Assembly: GCA_903917425.1 (NCBI GenBank)
Contig: CAIXAQ010000712.1
Coordinates: 1 to 6,811 of the forward strand
DNA from: an uncultured Bacteroidales bacterium
GTDB lineage: Bacteria > Bacteroidota > Bacteroidia > Bacteroidales > UBA4417
DNA length: 6,811 nucleotides
Direction: 5' to 3'
A model generated the notes under the pieces. That model ran no database searches and was not told where the DNA came from. It worked only from the letters and a program-made list of their open reading frames with translations. Below, in pieces: positions 1 to 5,917 of this stretch (positions are counted from its first letter, which is position 1; the number at the start of each line of letters is the position of its first letter). The position numbers were made by a program, and so were the translations under genes.

Positions 1-2
1 AA

Positions 3-371
3 AAGAAGCGCGGCACTGGTATTCCGTCCCTAAAGGGTGCAGTTTGCTCAACATCCAAAAACAGAGAATATTTAGAGGATATAGCTAAAGAGTTAAATTT
101 AGACACATCTGGAGACGACACACGTGTTGGTATATGCGATAAATTACATGAAAAAATGTTATTACTTGAAAAATATTCAAGTGGAAAAGAAAAGATGACA
201 TACGTAATGATACCGTCTAACCATCCAAGTTATCCGTTTCCATATAATTTGGAAGACCCTATTGAATTTACAAAAGCAAAAAATGGTGTATTCAGTCATG
301 AAACGCATCATCGATCAGAGTATTCCCGAAATGGTGATCAACAGTACCGAATGCCAGTGGAATCCTGCTGA
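3..371 (+). CDS. 3' part of an unidentified AT-rich gene, open from the left edge
   Basis: The frame is open from base 3, so the true start lies outside the window. I do not recognise the family with certainty. Visible features are a basic start (KKRGTG), a stretch CSTSKNREYLEDIAKELNLD that resembles a short SAP-like helical segment, and a distinctive MIPSNHPSYPFPYNLED. This style and the very AT-rich codons (tta, aaa, ata) remind me of large DNA virus proteins, but that is an impression and not an identification. The metallopeptidase frame takes over at about 285-305, so residues after roughly IEFTKAKNG are probably out-of-frame read-through of peptidase DNA, and the stop at 369-371 is then not the native end. 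Either the gene is cut by a recombination junction or the first ~290 bases are an assembly chimera. Confidence 0.45.
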   Translation, partial: KKRGTGIPSLKGAVCSTSKNREYLEDIAKELNLDTSGDDTRVGICDKLHEKMLLLEKYSSGKEKMTYVMIPSNHPSYPFPYNLEDPIEFTKAKNGVFSHETHHRSEYSRNGDQQYRMPVESC

Positions 372-1545
372 CAATAAGGTTCTTAAAGATGGTAAAGATG
401 TAACTTTTACCCCTGAGCCTAATCGTCGCTACGAGGTTTTACTCAATAACTTTAAAGCCATACATGCTACGGATGCCTACTATCCGGCATTGCCGACCTA
501 TAACCAGCGTGCTTTCGAGTTGAATATGGAAATTCCGGAAGCAGATGTGGAAAAACTTTTTGTTTCGCTTATCACTTCACCCGAGATAAAACAAGTTGCT
601 GAACTGATTCAGAAGCGATTAGGCCGTAACCTGGAACCTTTCGATATATGGTACGATGGTTTTAAAGCACGCAGTGGACTGAACGAAGATGACCTCACTA
701 CAAAAACTCAGGGTCTGTATCCTACCCCGGCAGCTTTCCAGGCTGATATGCCGAACATGTTGCGTAAATTAGGCTGGAGTGCCGAAAGGGCATCCTACAT
801 TGCTTCTAAGATCCAGGTCGATCCGGCCCGTGGCTCAGGTCATGCTGCCGGTGCCGCTATGAAAGGCGATAAAGCCCGTTTGCGTACCCGCATTGCGGAT
901 AAAGGCATGAATTACAAAGGATATAATATTGCAGTTCACGAGTTTGGTCACAACGTAGAGCAAACTGTCGATCTTTACGATATTGATTACTACATGTTAC
1001 AAGGTGTTCCGAATACTTCATTTACCGAAGCCCTGGCTTTTCTTTTCCAGAAACGTGACTTGTTTTTATTAGGAATAAAAGACAACAACCCCGACAAGGA
1101 ACACCTGGCTTCTCTGGATGCTCTTTGGTCATGTTACGAAATCATGGGAGTTTCGCTGGTTGATATGCAGGTTTGGCGGTGGTTATACACAAATCCGGAT
1201 GCTACCCCGGCACAGTTGAAGGAAGCTGTTATCAGCATCTCGAAAGAAGTGTGGAACAAATATTATGCTCCTGTATTTGGCAGCAAGGACGAGCCTATCC
1301 TGGCCATCTACTCGCATATGATCGATAATCCGTTGTACCTGCCCAACTACCCGGTTGGCCACCTGATTGATTTCCAGATTGATGGATTTATTAAAGGAAA
1401 GAATTTTGCCTCCGAAGTGGATCGCATTTATACCTTAGGTCGCTTAACTCCACAAGCCTGGATGCAGGGTGCGGTTGGAAACCCCATTGCTATTGAGCCC
1501 ATGCTGAAGGCTGCCGACGAAGCGTTGAAGGCGGTGGGGAAATAG
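262..1545 (+). CDS. HEFGH zinc metallopeptidase (gluzincin, M2/M3-like), 5'-truncated
   Basis: The frame opens at a TTG (262), with ATGs at 283 and 298, but none looks native: Bacteroidota homologues as I know them carry further sequence upstream, and the convincing protein begins near KRIIDQSIPEMVI. The zinc site is HEFGH at residues 226-230, and the likely third ligand is the Glu of TEALAF (residue 256), a gluzincin arrangement. A C-terminal YPVGHLIDFQI (363-373) lies where M2/M3 enzymes place substrate-binding Tyr/His residues and resembles the IQFQ region of ACE-type enzymes. The expected reaction is zinc-dependent peptide hydrolysis. Any signal peptide would be in the missing part, so the location cannot be read. 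The catalytic domain looks intact to its end, and a strong terminator follows 53 bases after the stop. Family assignment rests on motifs only; M2, M3 and a separate uncharacterised family are all possible. Confidence 0.75.
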   Translation: MNLQKQKMVYSVMKRIIDQSIPEMVINSTECQWNPADNKVLKDGKDVTFTPEPNRRYEVLLNNFKAIHATDAYYPALPTYNQRAFELNMEIPEADVEKLFVSLITSPEIKQVAELIQKRLGRNLEPFDIWYDGFKARSGLNEDDLTTKTQGLYPTPAAFQADMPNMLRKLGWSAERASYIASKIQVDPARGSGHAAGAAMKGDKARLRTRIADKGMNYKGYNIAVHEFGHNVEQTVDLYDIDYYMLQGVPNTSFTEALAFLFQKRDLFLLGIKDNNPDKEHLASLDALWSCYEIMGVSLVDMQVWRWLYTNPDATPAQLKEAVISISKEVWNKYYAPVFGSKDEPILAIYSHMIDNPLYLPNYPVGHLIDFQIDGFIKGKNFASEVDRIYTLGRLTPQAWMQGAVGNPIAIEPMLKAADEALKAVGK

Positions 1546-1592
1546 GCTGTCAGACTGTCACACATTGAGGCTATTAGGCTGTTAGACTGTTA
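1544..1592 (+). repeat. Pair of 17-base near-identical direct repeats after the peptidase stop
   Basis: AGGCTGTCAGACTGTCA (1544-1560) recurs as AGGCTGTTAGACTGTTA (1576-1592), differing only by two C-to-T changes. The first copy overlaps the stop codon of the peptidase gene. Each copy is itself a loose GCTGTNAGACTGTNA duplication. Short GACTGT-type repeats of this kind are common in Bacteroidota intergenic DNA. No function is visible. Confidence 0.6.
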
Positions 1593-1597
1593 GGAGT

Positions 1598-1645
1598 GAG
1601 GGTCTGGAAATTCTTTGATATGAATTTCCAGACCCTCGGTTTTTT
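1598..1645 (+). terminator. Rho-independent terminator of the metallopeptidase gene
   Basis: A perfect 16-base-pair stem (GAGGGTCTGGAAATTC at 1598-1613 with its exact complement at 1622-1637) closes an 8-base loop and is followed by GG and six T (1640-1645). It lies 53 bases past the peptidase stop codon in the right orientation. Confidence 0.9.
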
Positions 1646-2231
1646 ATTCGAATACAAAGCACAAAAATTGAAATGCGCTATTTCCGTTTTACCCCGCAGG
1701 AGTTCGTTCATTGTGCCTGACGGTATAATTTGCTAATATTCATTACTAATGTATCCATGTAAAATCTTCAAGTAGCCAATCTCTTCATATTAATTTCATA
1801 GGTAATTGCGCTCCTGGTATTTCTGCTTACCATTTTCGCGCACCGGGTATCCGCTTCATATGTTTTTTCCGTGATATAGGTATTTCTTATTTCTGTCGGA
1901 AAAAGCGTTATTCCCGCTAAAGCCCTTGTAATCGGCAAATAACTGATAACTATTAACGAATAATCTTTAACGAAAACCATTGTCCATTGCCCACTAGCTT
2001 CACATAAGCATACAACACAGTCGCAAAGTGCAAAGGTGATCCACCACCCTTGGTGTTTAGTTCAACGTTCAAGTGGTTGGAAATGTTGGAGAGTTAACGG
2101 CTGCTTTCGTACCCACAGTTAATGTACTTTGTGGTGAGCGAAAATCCATACGACTGCATCATCAGCTCCAATATTTTTAACCATCTGTTGCCAAACGTAA
2201 TTTATTCATAATCATCTTATTATGCAAAATA
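1646..2231. other. Long intergenic region without a convincing gene
   Basis: This stretch separates the convergent peptidase and FISUMP genes. A 70-codon minus-strand frame (1768-1980) is open, but its start region is made of the TTAACGAA-type intergenic motif (ATTAACGAAT at 1952-1961 and a variant at 1966-1975) and it resembles no protein I know, so it is not called. The part from about 1981 to 2215 is less AT-rich and contains small inverted repeats, for example CACCA/TGGTG around a four-base loop (2042-2055). No copy of the 120-base repeat found further right is recognisable here. A short TTGCCAAACG (about 2188) faintly resembles the repeat's GCCAACGCC end and may be a remnant. Confidence 0.55.
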
Positions 2232-2257
2232 TCAAAATAAATTTGAAATTATTTTGA
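2232..2257 (-). terminator. Possible AT-rich terminator of the FISUMP lipoprotein gene
   Basis: A 9-base inverted repeat (TCAAAATAA at 2232-2240, TTATTTTGA at 2249-2257) with an 8-base spacer begins 14 bases after the FISUMP stop. The stem is nearly all A:T and the following minus-strand sequence is only moderately T-rich, so termination here is plausible rather than shown. Confidence 0.35.
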
Positions 2258-2271
2258 GATTTATTTAATCT

Positions 2272-2988
2272 CTAATCGTTCACACAACGCACAGAAAATC
2301 CAAACTTCTTACTGAAAGGGTAACTACTTGCTATGCTATAATCGTAACTCATAGTTCGTCCTAAAGCACCAAGATCAACCCAATCTGACGAACTCCACCA
2401 ATAACCATTATTGCCAATGAATTCAAAAATTCCATTGTGGTTGTCACGACAACCACCCGGAAGAGCTGTAAAGCCGCTACTATTATCAACTAATGTGTCG
2501 GTACTACTCCAATGGATGGGTGTGGGTTTATTCCAATGCATTCTGCCAATTTCTTTTAACTTAATCCCTGCCATGTTTTCTCCTCCTAAATAGTCGATTA
2601 AGATTTTCCACTCAGCATCGGTAGGCACATGCCAGCCTGATGGGCACAATTTTCCTGTTTTTATTGTGTACCAATTATAAAGCGCTCCATATGTTTCTTT
2701 ATAAGTAATTTCATCGTTATTATACCAACAATAGGCAGGGGTAGATAAAGACAACCATTCATTAGTTCCTGTGACGTTAGAAATGATTGTACCATCATTA
2801 TATTTAGTGGTTCTCAGATTCTCAACCATCCATGTTTGAGTTCCAATTATTACTGTGTGATAAACATTACCATCAAAGTCTTTTACAATACTTTTATCTT
2901 CTTCATCTTTCTTACAACTATTTCCAAAAATTAATAAAATTCCTGATATTACGATTAAACAAATTTTAATAATGTTTCTCCTTTTCAT
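2272..2988 (-). CDS. FISUMP-domain surface lipoprotein
   Basis: The protein has 238 residues from the ATG at 2988. An in-frame TTG at 3006 would add six residues, but the ATG directly before KRRN gives a normal lipoprotein signal. A basic N-terminus and a hydrophobic stretch (CLIVISGILLIFG) lead to Cys25, the likely lipidated residue. It is followed by KKDEED, which fits the Bacteroidota lipoprotein export signal (K-D/E-D/E just after the Cys) and predicts a cell-surface location. The rest is one FISUMP domain (Fibrobacter succinogenes major paralogous domain): DFDGNVYHTVIIGTQTWMVE, NLRTTKYNDG, YGALYNWY, KLCPSGWHVPTDAEW, GFTALPGG and GYWWSSS, ending in FGFSVRCVND. The domain is extracellular and its biochemical role is not established. 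Repeat copy A ends 52 bases upstream and the HigBA pair precedes it in the same direction. I see no good TAnnTTTG box in the leader. Confidence 0.9.
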   Translation of the reverse strand: MKRRNIIKICLIVISGILLIFGNSCKKDEEDKSIVKDFDGNVYHTVIIGTQTWMVENLRTTKYNDGTIISNVTGTNEWLSLSTPAYCWYNNDEITYKETYGALYNWYTIKTGKLCPSGWHVPTDAEWKILIDYLGGENMAGIKLKEIGRMHWNKPTPIHWSSTDTLVDNSSGFTALPGGCRDNHNGIFEFIGNNGYWWSSSDWVDLGALGRTMSYDYSIASSYPFSKKFGFSVRCVND

Positions 2989-3040
2989 TTCGATTTGTGT
3001 TTTCAATTAATACCGCTTCTTATCTTCATTTATTATGTTA

Positions 3041-3160
3041 GGTAATGCCAATCCGTCTAATAACCTCCCCCCAAGGCAATTTCCGCACTATATCTGCGAT
3101 TAAAATTAGGTAAAAGCTTTGATATAAGCGGAACATATCTTATTAGTCTTTTCTCGGCCT
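3041..3160 (-). repeat. Cassette-boundary repeat, copy A (upstream of the FISUMP gene)
   Basis: This is one of four same-orientation copies of a ~120-base element. Shared blocks in plus-strand reading are CCCAATTTCC-like, AAATTAGG(C)TAAA, AGCTTTGATATAAG, ACATATCT and AGTCTTTT. Copy A lacks the hairpin/ATTAACGAAT extension of copies B and C. Read on the minus strand, it is open in the frame that is interrupted by stops in B and C, making it the best-preserved copy as a possible coding remnant. Its GCCAAtcc end is followed by 52 bases to the FISUMP start codon. Confidence 0.85.
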
Positions 3161-3188
3161 GTAAAAAACTATCAACTCTGTCTTCCAT
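3057..3188 (-). other. Small 43-codon open frame inside repeat copy A (possible gene remnant)
   Basis: An ATG at 3188 opens MEDRVDSFLQAEKRLIRYVP, continuing with LISKLLPNFNRRYSAEI and ending GGGY before a TAG. Composition is protein-like (amphipathic, basic centre) and nothing in it identifies a family. In copies B and C the same frame has internal stops but ends at the same TAG after GGGW or RGW. I consider it a decayed or duplicated C-terminal gene fragment rather than a proven small protein. It begins two bases after another tiny frame (3191-3268) downstream of HigA. Confidence 0.3.
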
Positions 3189-3278
3189 TTCTATCGTCTG
3201 CCTCTATAATCTACTATTTGCATTCCTTCAGTATTTGCTGGCGGAGCAGTCAGTTCTATTAGCGACACCCTTTTGTTC

Positions 3279-3584
3279 TTATAAGATCGTCAACTGTATC
3301 TTTCTGCCTAGACCGGTTTCAAATATTTTGAACAAAGTTGATAACTGAATGTCAACTTTCCCGTTTTCAAGTCTGGAAATATAACTTTTCTTTGTCCCGA
3401 TTTTGTCAGCTAACTGCTCTTGTGTGATATGAGCATCCTTTCTGGCTTCTTTCAGCATTTCGGAAATAACAAAATAGTTAGCTTTGGCTTCATACCCGTC
3501 TCGTATGGAAGAACCTGCTTTCCCATATTTGATGTCCAAAAGTTCGTCAAACGTTTTAGCGTTTCTTATTGCTTCTTTTTTCAT
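3279..3584 (-). CDS. higA: HigA-like antitoxin with XRE-type helix-turn-helix
   Basis: At 101 residues, this is the antitoxin of the HigB-HigA pair. The C-terminal half is an XRE/HTH_3 DNA-binding domain (residues ~43-95): MLKEARKDAHITQEQLADKI followed by GTKKSYISRLENGKVDIQLSTLFKIF, with the typical TQEQLA turn and SRLENG recognition helix. The N-terminal ~40 residues (AKTFDELLDIKYGKAGSSIR) are the segment that usually holds the toxin in this family. The gene follows the toxin after 11 bases, the toxin-first order characteristic of hig loci. It probably neutralises HigB and represses the operon at the repeated GTTAACTTT sites before the toxin start. The specific hig name rests on gene order and the HTH, not on a database match. 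Confidence 0.88.
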   Translation of the reverse strand: MKKEAIRNAKTFDELLDIKYGKAGSSIRDGYEAKANYFVISEMLKEARKDAHITQEQLADKIGTKKSYISRLENGKVDIQLSTLFKIFETGLGRKIQLTIL

Positions 3585-3595
3585 TTTCTTGAGGT

Positions 3596-3937
3596 TTATT
3601 TAAGTTCAAAATACTCTCGTTTTAATCTGAGAGCTTTCTCGATTTCCTTTTGCGGAGTTTTCTGTGTCTTTTTCTGAAATGCGTTGAACAAAACAACTAT
3701 TCTCCCTTCATCAAAGCAGCAGAAAATTCTGTAGATATTAGAACCATATTCGACTCTGATTTCAAAAAGTCCATCTGTGTTTTCCATTGGACTGAGGAAC
3801 TTTTTCGATACTCTCTCAACCCGTTTGATTATGTGAAACACAAATTCTATCTTCTCCTGAACTTTTGTTGTTTGTTCAAGATAGAAGTCAACAAAGTGGC
3901 TTCCATGAAATATGATTTTTCTTTCTACAAATTCCAT
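3596..3937 (-). CDS. higB: HigB-like (RelE-superfamily, Gp49-type) toxin
   Basis: The 113-residue protein has the features of the phage-derived Gp49-like/HigB toxins of the RelE fold: RKIIFHGSHFVDFY at the start, then KVQEKIEFVF and KRVERVSKKFL, the conserved core TDGLFEIRVEYGSNIYRIFC, CFDEGRIVVLFNAFQKKTQKTP, and a C-terminal IEKALRLKREYF helix. Toxins of this family typically act as ribosome-dependent mRNA interferases in the cytoplasm; the Arg and Lys residues of IRVEYGSNIYR and FQKKTQKTP are candidate functional residues. The start is ATG at 3937, which fits the family's usual short lead before RKIIF. The gene lies directly downstream of two GTTAACTTT repeats and of repeat copy B. Confidence 0.9.
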   Translation of the reverse strand: MEFVERKIIFHGSHFVDFYLEQTTKVQEKIEFVFHIIKRVERVSKKFLSPMENTDGLFEIRVEYGSNIYRIFCCFDEGRIVVLFNAFQKKTQKTPQKEIEKALRLKREYFELK

Positions 3938-3941
3938 TCAA

Positions 3942-3963
3942 CAAAGTTAACTATAAAGTTAAC
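3942..3963 (-). promoter_or_regulatory. HigBA promoter box and direct-repeat operator
   Basis: Read on the minus strand, GTTAACTTT occurs twice with a 12-base period (3963-3955 and 3951-3943), and each GTTAAC is palindromic, a plausible HigA-binding operator. The second copy forms TAACTTTG (3949-3942), an exact match to the Bacteroidota -7 box TAnnTTTG. The box ends only four bases before the HigB ATG, so a transcript from it would be nearly or fully leaderless. I found no clear -33 element. Autoregulation is inferred from family behaviour. Confidence 0.5.
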
Positions 3964-4010
3964 ATTTTCGAAATTATCTTTTGTCCGGATTTTTTCGCGA
4001 CGGGGTTGTT

Positions 4011-4239
4011 GCCAACGCCATTCCCTCTACCACCCTCCCCCCAACCCAATTTCCTCCCTAAATCTGCGGTCAAAATTAGTCTAAAGCTTTGATATAAGCC
4101 TAACATATCTCATCAGTCTTTTCTCCCCTCCAAATCCCTGGTACAGGCACCATAATGATTAACGAATTACAATTAACGAATAACTTTTAACGAATAAGTG
4201 GCTTCATCCTGGGCGCTTCGTGCCACATGAAGTCCAATT
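4011..4239 (-). repeat. Cassette-boundary repeat, copy B, long form (core 4011-4130)
   Basis: The core (4011-4130) differs from the copy C core at only about eleven positions over ~120 bases. It continues into an extension also shared with C, containing ATTAACGAAT (4158-4167, 4172-4181), TTTAACGAAT (4186-4195) and a 29-base hairpin ending in CACATGAAGTCC. The whole unit fills the gap between the TlpA-like gene stop (4252) and the HigBA promoter. Its coding-like frame contains an internal TAG. One minus-strand TAATTTTG (4078-4071) matches TAnnTTTG, but in A and C the same site reads TAATTTTA. Confidence 0.85.
4203..4231 (-). other. Hairpin downstream of the TlpA-like gene (copy B extension)
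   Basis: TTCAT (4203-4207) pairs with ATGAA (4227-4231). Inside it, GGCGC and GTGCC pair around a TTC loop (4212-4224) with one G:T. The hairpin lies about 20 bases past the TlpA-like stop codon. No T-run follows on the minus strand, so it is not a canonical terminator; it could protect the transcript 3' end. Confidence 0.5.
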
Positions 4240-4251
4240 TATTAGGCATAG

Positions 4252-5061
4252 TTATTTTATGAGTGATTCAATTGTCTTATCTAAGGCCTTAACAGTAGTC
4301 GGTCCTAAGCCAGTAATATAGTATGAGATTATTGAATTCGTATCTATTATTAGATGGGTTGGATAAGAATTCACTTTATATAGCCCTGCTACCTCTTTAC
4401 TGTCAGCAATTATATTGTATTTGTAGGTTTTTGTTTTTAAAAAACTCTCAATTTTCGACTTGTCATTAGTGGCAAAACCAAGAAAAACTACTTCCTTGCC
4501 TTTATATTTTTCAACTAAGTCATTAAGGTCTGGTATTTCCATTACGCATGGTTTGCATTCAACGAACCAAAAATTAATCACAATTACTTTTCCTTTCAAC
4601 TTTTCAAGCGAATACTTATTACCTGAAATATCTGTTACTGAAAATGGGAATGCCTCTTTTCCTACTAATTCACTTTTATTTTGTCCGGGATTTTGCATAT
4701 TACCTTGCATTTCCTTCATTTGCTCCTTCTCAAGCTCTGTTGCTTTTCGTAACACGAAAGCTTTTACTACTTTATTACTGTCAATATAAGGCTCTGGCAT
4801 ATAATCCCCCGACATCATTATTTCCATAAACTCATCTTCTTTAATCAATACAAAATTTTCATAATACATTGGAGTAGTTGAAGGATCTAACATCATCGGC
4901 GTACCAGAATCAATATCGCCTGGTTCTGCTTTTTTTAAGTCCTTTAGCGTATTGATATTATTCTTTGCTAATGTGTCCTGTGACACATTAGTCACTTGAG
5001 CAATAGCATTACTTAAAATTACTGTTATTGCAAAAGCAATCATAAAAATTCTTTTTGTCAT
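4252..5061 (-). CDS. TlpA-like thioredoxin-fold protein with signal peptide
   Basis: The product has 269 residues. A signal peptide (residues 1-21, TKRIFMIAFAITVILSNAIA, no lipobox Cys) directs it to the periplasm or envelope. Residues ~22-130 form a polar N-terminal region that I do not recognise, containing YYENFVLIKEDEFMEIMMSG and a charged ELEKEQMKEMQGN stretch. From ~131 a TlpA/AhpC-TSA thioredoxin domain runs to the end: GKEAFPFSVTDISGNKYSLE, GKVIVINFWFVECKPC with redox pair Cys169-Cys172, PDLNDLVEKYKGKEVVFLGF, and the cis-proline loop YPTHLIID (Pro234). CKPC with a preceding FWFVE is typical of Bacteroidota TlpA proteins. It is expected to be a thiol-disulfide oxidoreductase; the partner is unknown. 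It stands alone between repeat copies C and B, and nothing nearby explains its substrate. Confidence 0.9.
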   Translation of the reverse strand: MTKRIFMIAFAITVILSNAIAQVTNVSQDTLAKNNINTLKDLKKAEPGDIDSGTPMMLDPSTTPMYYENFVLIKEDEFMEIMMSGDYMPEPYIDSNKVVKAFVLRKATELEKEQMKEMQGNMQNPGQNKSELVGKEAFPFSVTDISGNKYSLEKLKGKVIVINFWFVECKPCVMEIPDLNDLVEKYKGKEVVFLGFATNDKSKIESFLKTKTYKYNIIADSKEVAGLYKVNSYPTHLIIDTNSIISYYITGLGPTTVKALDKTIESLIK

Positions 5062-5102
5062 AAGTCTTTTATTTTTATTTGGTTAACGCTTCTAATAATT
5101 AT

Positions 5103-5296
5103 GCCTAACGCCAGTCCCTCTACCACCCTCTCCCCAACCCAATTTCCGCACTAAATCTGCGGTTAAAATTAGGCTAAAACTTTCATATAAGCTTAACATA
5201 TCTCATCAGTCCTTTCTCCCCGCGAATCCTCTACAGGCATCACAACGATTAACGAATAACGTAATTCATCCTGGGCACTTCGTGCCACATGAAGTC
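5103..5296 (-). repeat. Cassette-boundary repeat, copy C, long form (core 5103-5222)
   Basis: The core is very close to copy B. The end nearest the TlpA-like gene reads GCCTAACGCCAGTCC in plus orientation, 41 bases from that gene's start codon. The extension holds one ATTAACGAAT (5248-5257) and the same hairpin as B, ending shortly after the ParE-like toxin stop (5322). In this copy CCGCA and TGCGG can form a five-base stem with a 7-base loop, and GCCTAA/TTAGGC are inverted about 65 bases apart. The coding-like frame has internal TGA and TAG codons. Confidence 0.85.
5265..5293 (-). other. Hairpin downstream of the ParE/RelE-type toxin gene (copy C extension)
   Basis: TTCAT (5265-5269) pairs with ATGAA (5289-5293), and GGCAC (5274-5278) pairs perfectly with GTGCC (5282-5286) around a TTC loop. 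This is the same structure as at 4203-4231, in the same position relative to the preceding gene's stop. The inner-stem base change (GGCGC to GGCAC) keeps pairing. No T-run follows. Confidence 0.5.
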
Positions 5297-5321
5297 CTAA
5301 TATTATCAATAGTTGTTGATT

Positions 5322-5621
5322 TTATTCTATTCTCAAACCTGTAGGATTCTGTCTGCTATCCCAAAGTGTATGAACAATAATCATTTCAGTAGTCACTTCG
5401 TAGAACAATATATACTCTTCAACGATTAATCCACGAACTGAGTCTAATTCAGTCTTAATGCCAATTTCTGGTTGTGTAAGGAGAAGCGATAATTCCTTAT
5501 TAAATCTCGTATAAAGCTTTTTAGAATAGGTCTTACTCTTATTTCGTTCAGTATAGAATTCAAGAATCATTAAAAGTTTAATTCTGGCTCTATCAGACCA
5601 AACTATTTTCCGCTTAGCCAT
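5322..5621 (-). CDS. ParE/RelE-family toxin
   Basis: The 99-residue protein has the pattern of Bacteroidota ParE/RelE toxins: a basic start KRKIVWSDRARIKLLMILEF, then YTERNKSKTYSKKLY and FNKELSLLLTQPEIGIKTE, SVRGLIVEEYILFYEV (the central strands with the conserved Arg), and IIVHTLWDSRQNP near the C-terminus. Members inhibit growth either by attacking gyrase (ParE) or by cutting ribosome-bound mRNA (RelE); sequence alone does not decide between them. Its ATG (5621) overlaps the antitoxin 3' end by 19 bases, indicating translational coupling, with the antitoxin made first. It ends next to repeat copy C. Confidence 0.88.
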   Translation of the reverse strand: MAKRKIVWSDRARIKLLMILEFYTERNKSKTYSKKLYTRFNKELSLLLTQPEIGIKTELDSVRGLIVEEYILFYEVTTEMIIVHTLWDSRQNPTGLRIE

Positions 5622-5839
5622 TTATTAAATTCTTTGTCAAGTTCAACTTGTTCAACGAAAAGTCCTGATTCAATTTCTTTCTGGGATTCGATTATTTCAA
5701 ATCGTTGCTCAGGCGTCAATGAAAGTGTATGAGTCTGAGTTTTAGTGTCCAGAATAGTCTTTATAGCATTTAGAAATGACACGTCATTTATCTCTGCTAT
5801 CCTGTTTATCAATAATTTTTTTAATGCAATTGTTGTCAT
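5603..5839 (-). CDS. Antitoxin of the ParE/RelE-type toxin
   Basis: The 78-residue protein sits directly before and overlapping the toxin gene. It begins TTIALKKLLINRIAEINDVSFLNAIKTIL, a helical N-terminal part typical of short Bacteroidota addiction-module antitoxins. LSLTPEQRFEIIESQKEIE follows, then FVEQVELDKEFNKWLSGK, an acidic amphipathic tail likely to bind the toxin. I see no classical HTH, so any DNA binding would use the N-terminal region. The ATG at 5839 overlaps the TGA of an upstream open frame that runs through repeat copy D. A TATCTTTA (5868-5861) is a one-mismatch TAnnTTTG box, 22 bases upstream. Confidence 0.85.
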   Translation of the reverse strand: MTTIALKKLLINRIAEINDVSFLNAIKTILDTKTQTHTLSLTPEQRFEIIESQKEIESGLFVEQVELDKEFNKWLSGK

Positions 5840-5860
5840 TGTTTTATGGCTTTCGTACCG

Positions 5861-5868
5861 TAAAGATA
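5861..5868 (-). promoter_or_regulatory. Possible -7 box for the antitoxin-toxin pair
   Basis: Minus-strand TATCTTTA matches seven of eight positions of TAnnTTTG and lies 22 bases before the antitoxin start, a suitable distance for a short leader. No clear -33 motif accompanies it. Confidence 0.25.
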
Positions 5869-5917
5869 AGATATTTTTCGTTTTAGTAATTCGAGTTGGT
5901 CGTTTTTTACAATTATT

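Noticed and set aside
1768..1980. 70-codon minus-strand open frame
   Set aside because: Its start region is made of the TTAACGAA intergenic motif that recurs elsewhere, it has no recognisable protein features, and it has no operon context.
2411..2593. Plus-strand open frame inside the FISUMP gene
   Set aside because: It is antisense to a well-supported FISUMP domain and its own composition is not protein-like.
3650..4084. Plus-strand open frame over HigB and copy B
   Set aside because: It is antisense to the HigB toxin, Cys/Phe/Ser-rich as reverse-strand shadows are, and runs into the repeat.
4203..4231. Small peptide DFMWHEAPRM read through the hairpin module
   Set aside because: The same reading occurs in copy C, but sequence conservation there is explained by the hairpin, and the frame closes after a few codons in TTCGTTAA repeats.
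4460..4829. Two plus-strand open frames inside the TlpA-like gene
   Set aside because: Both are antisense to the thioredoxin domain with its intact CKPC motif; they are shadows.
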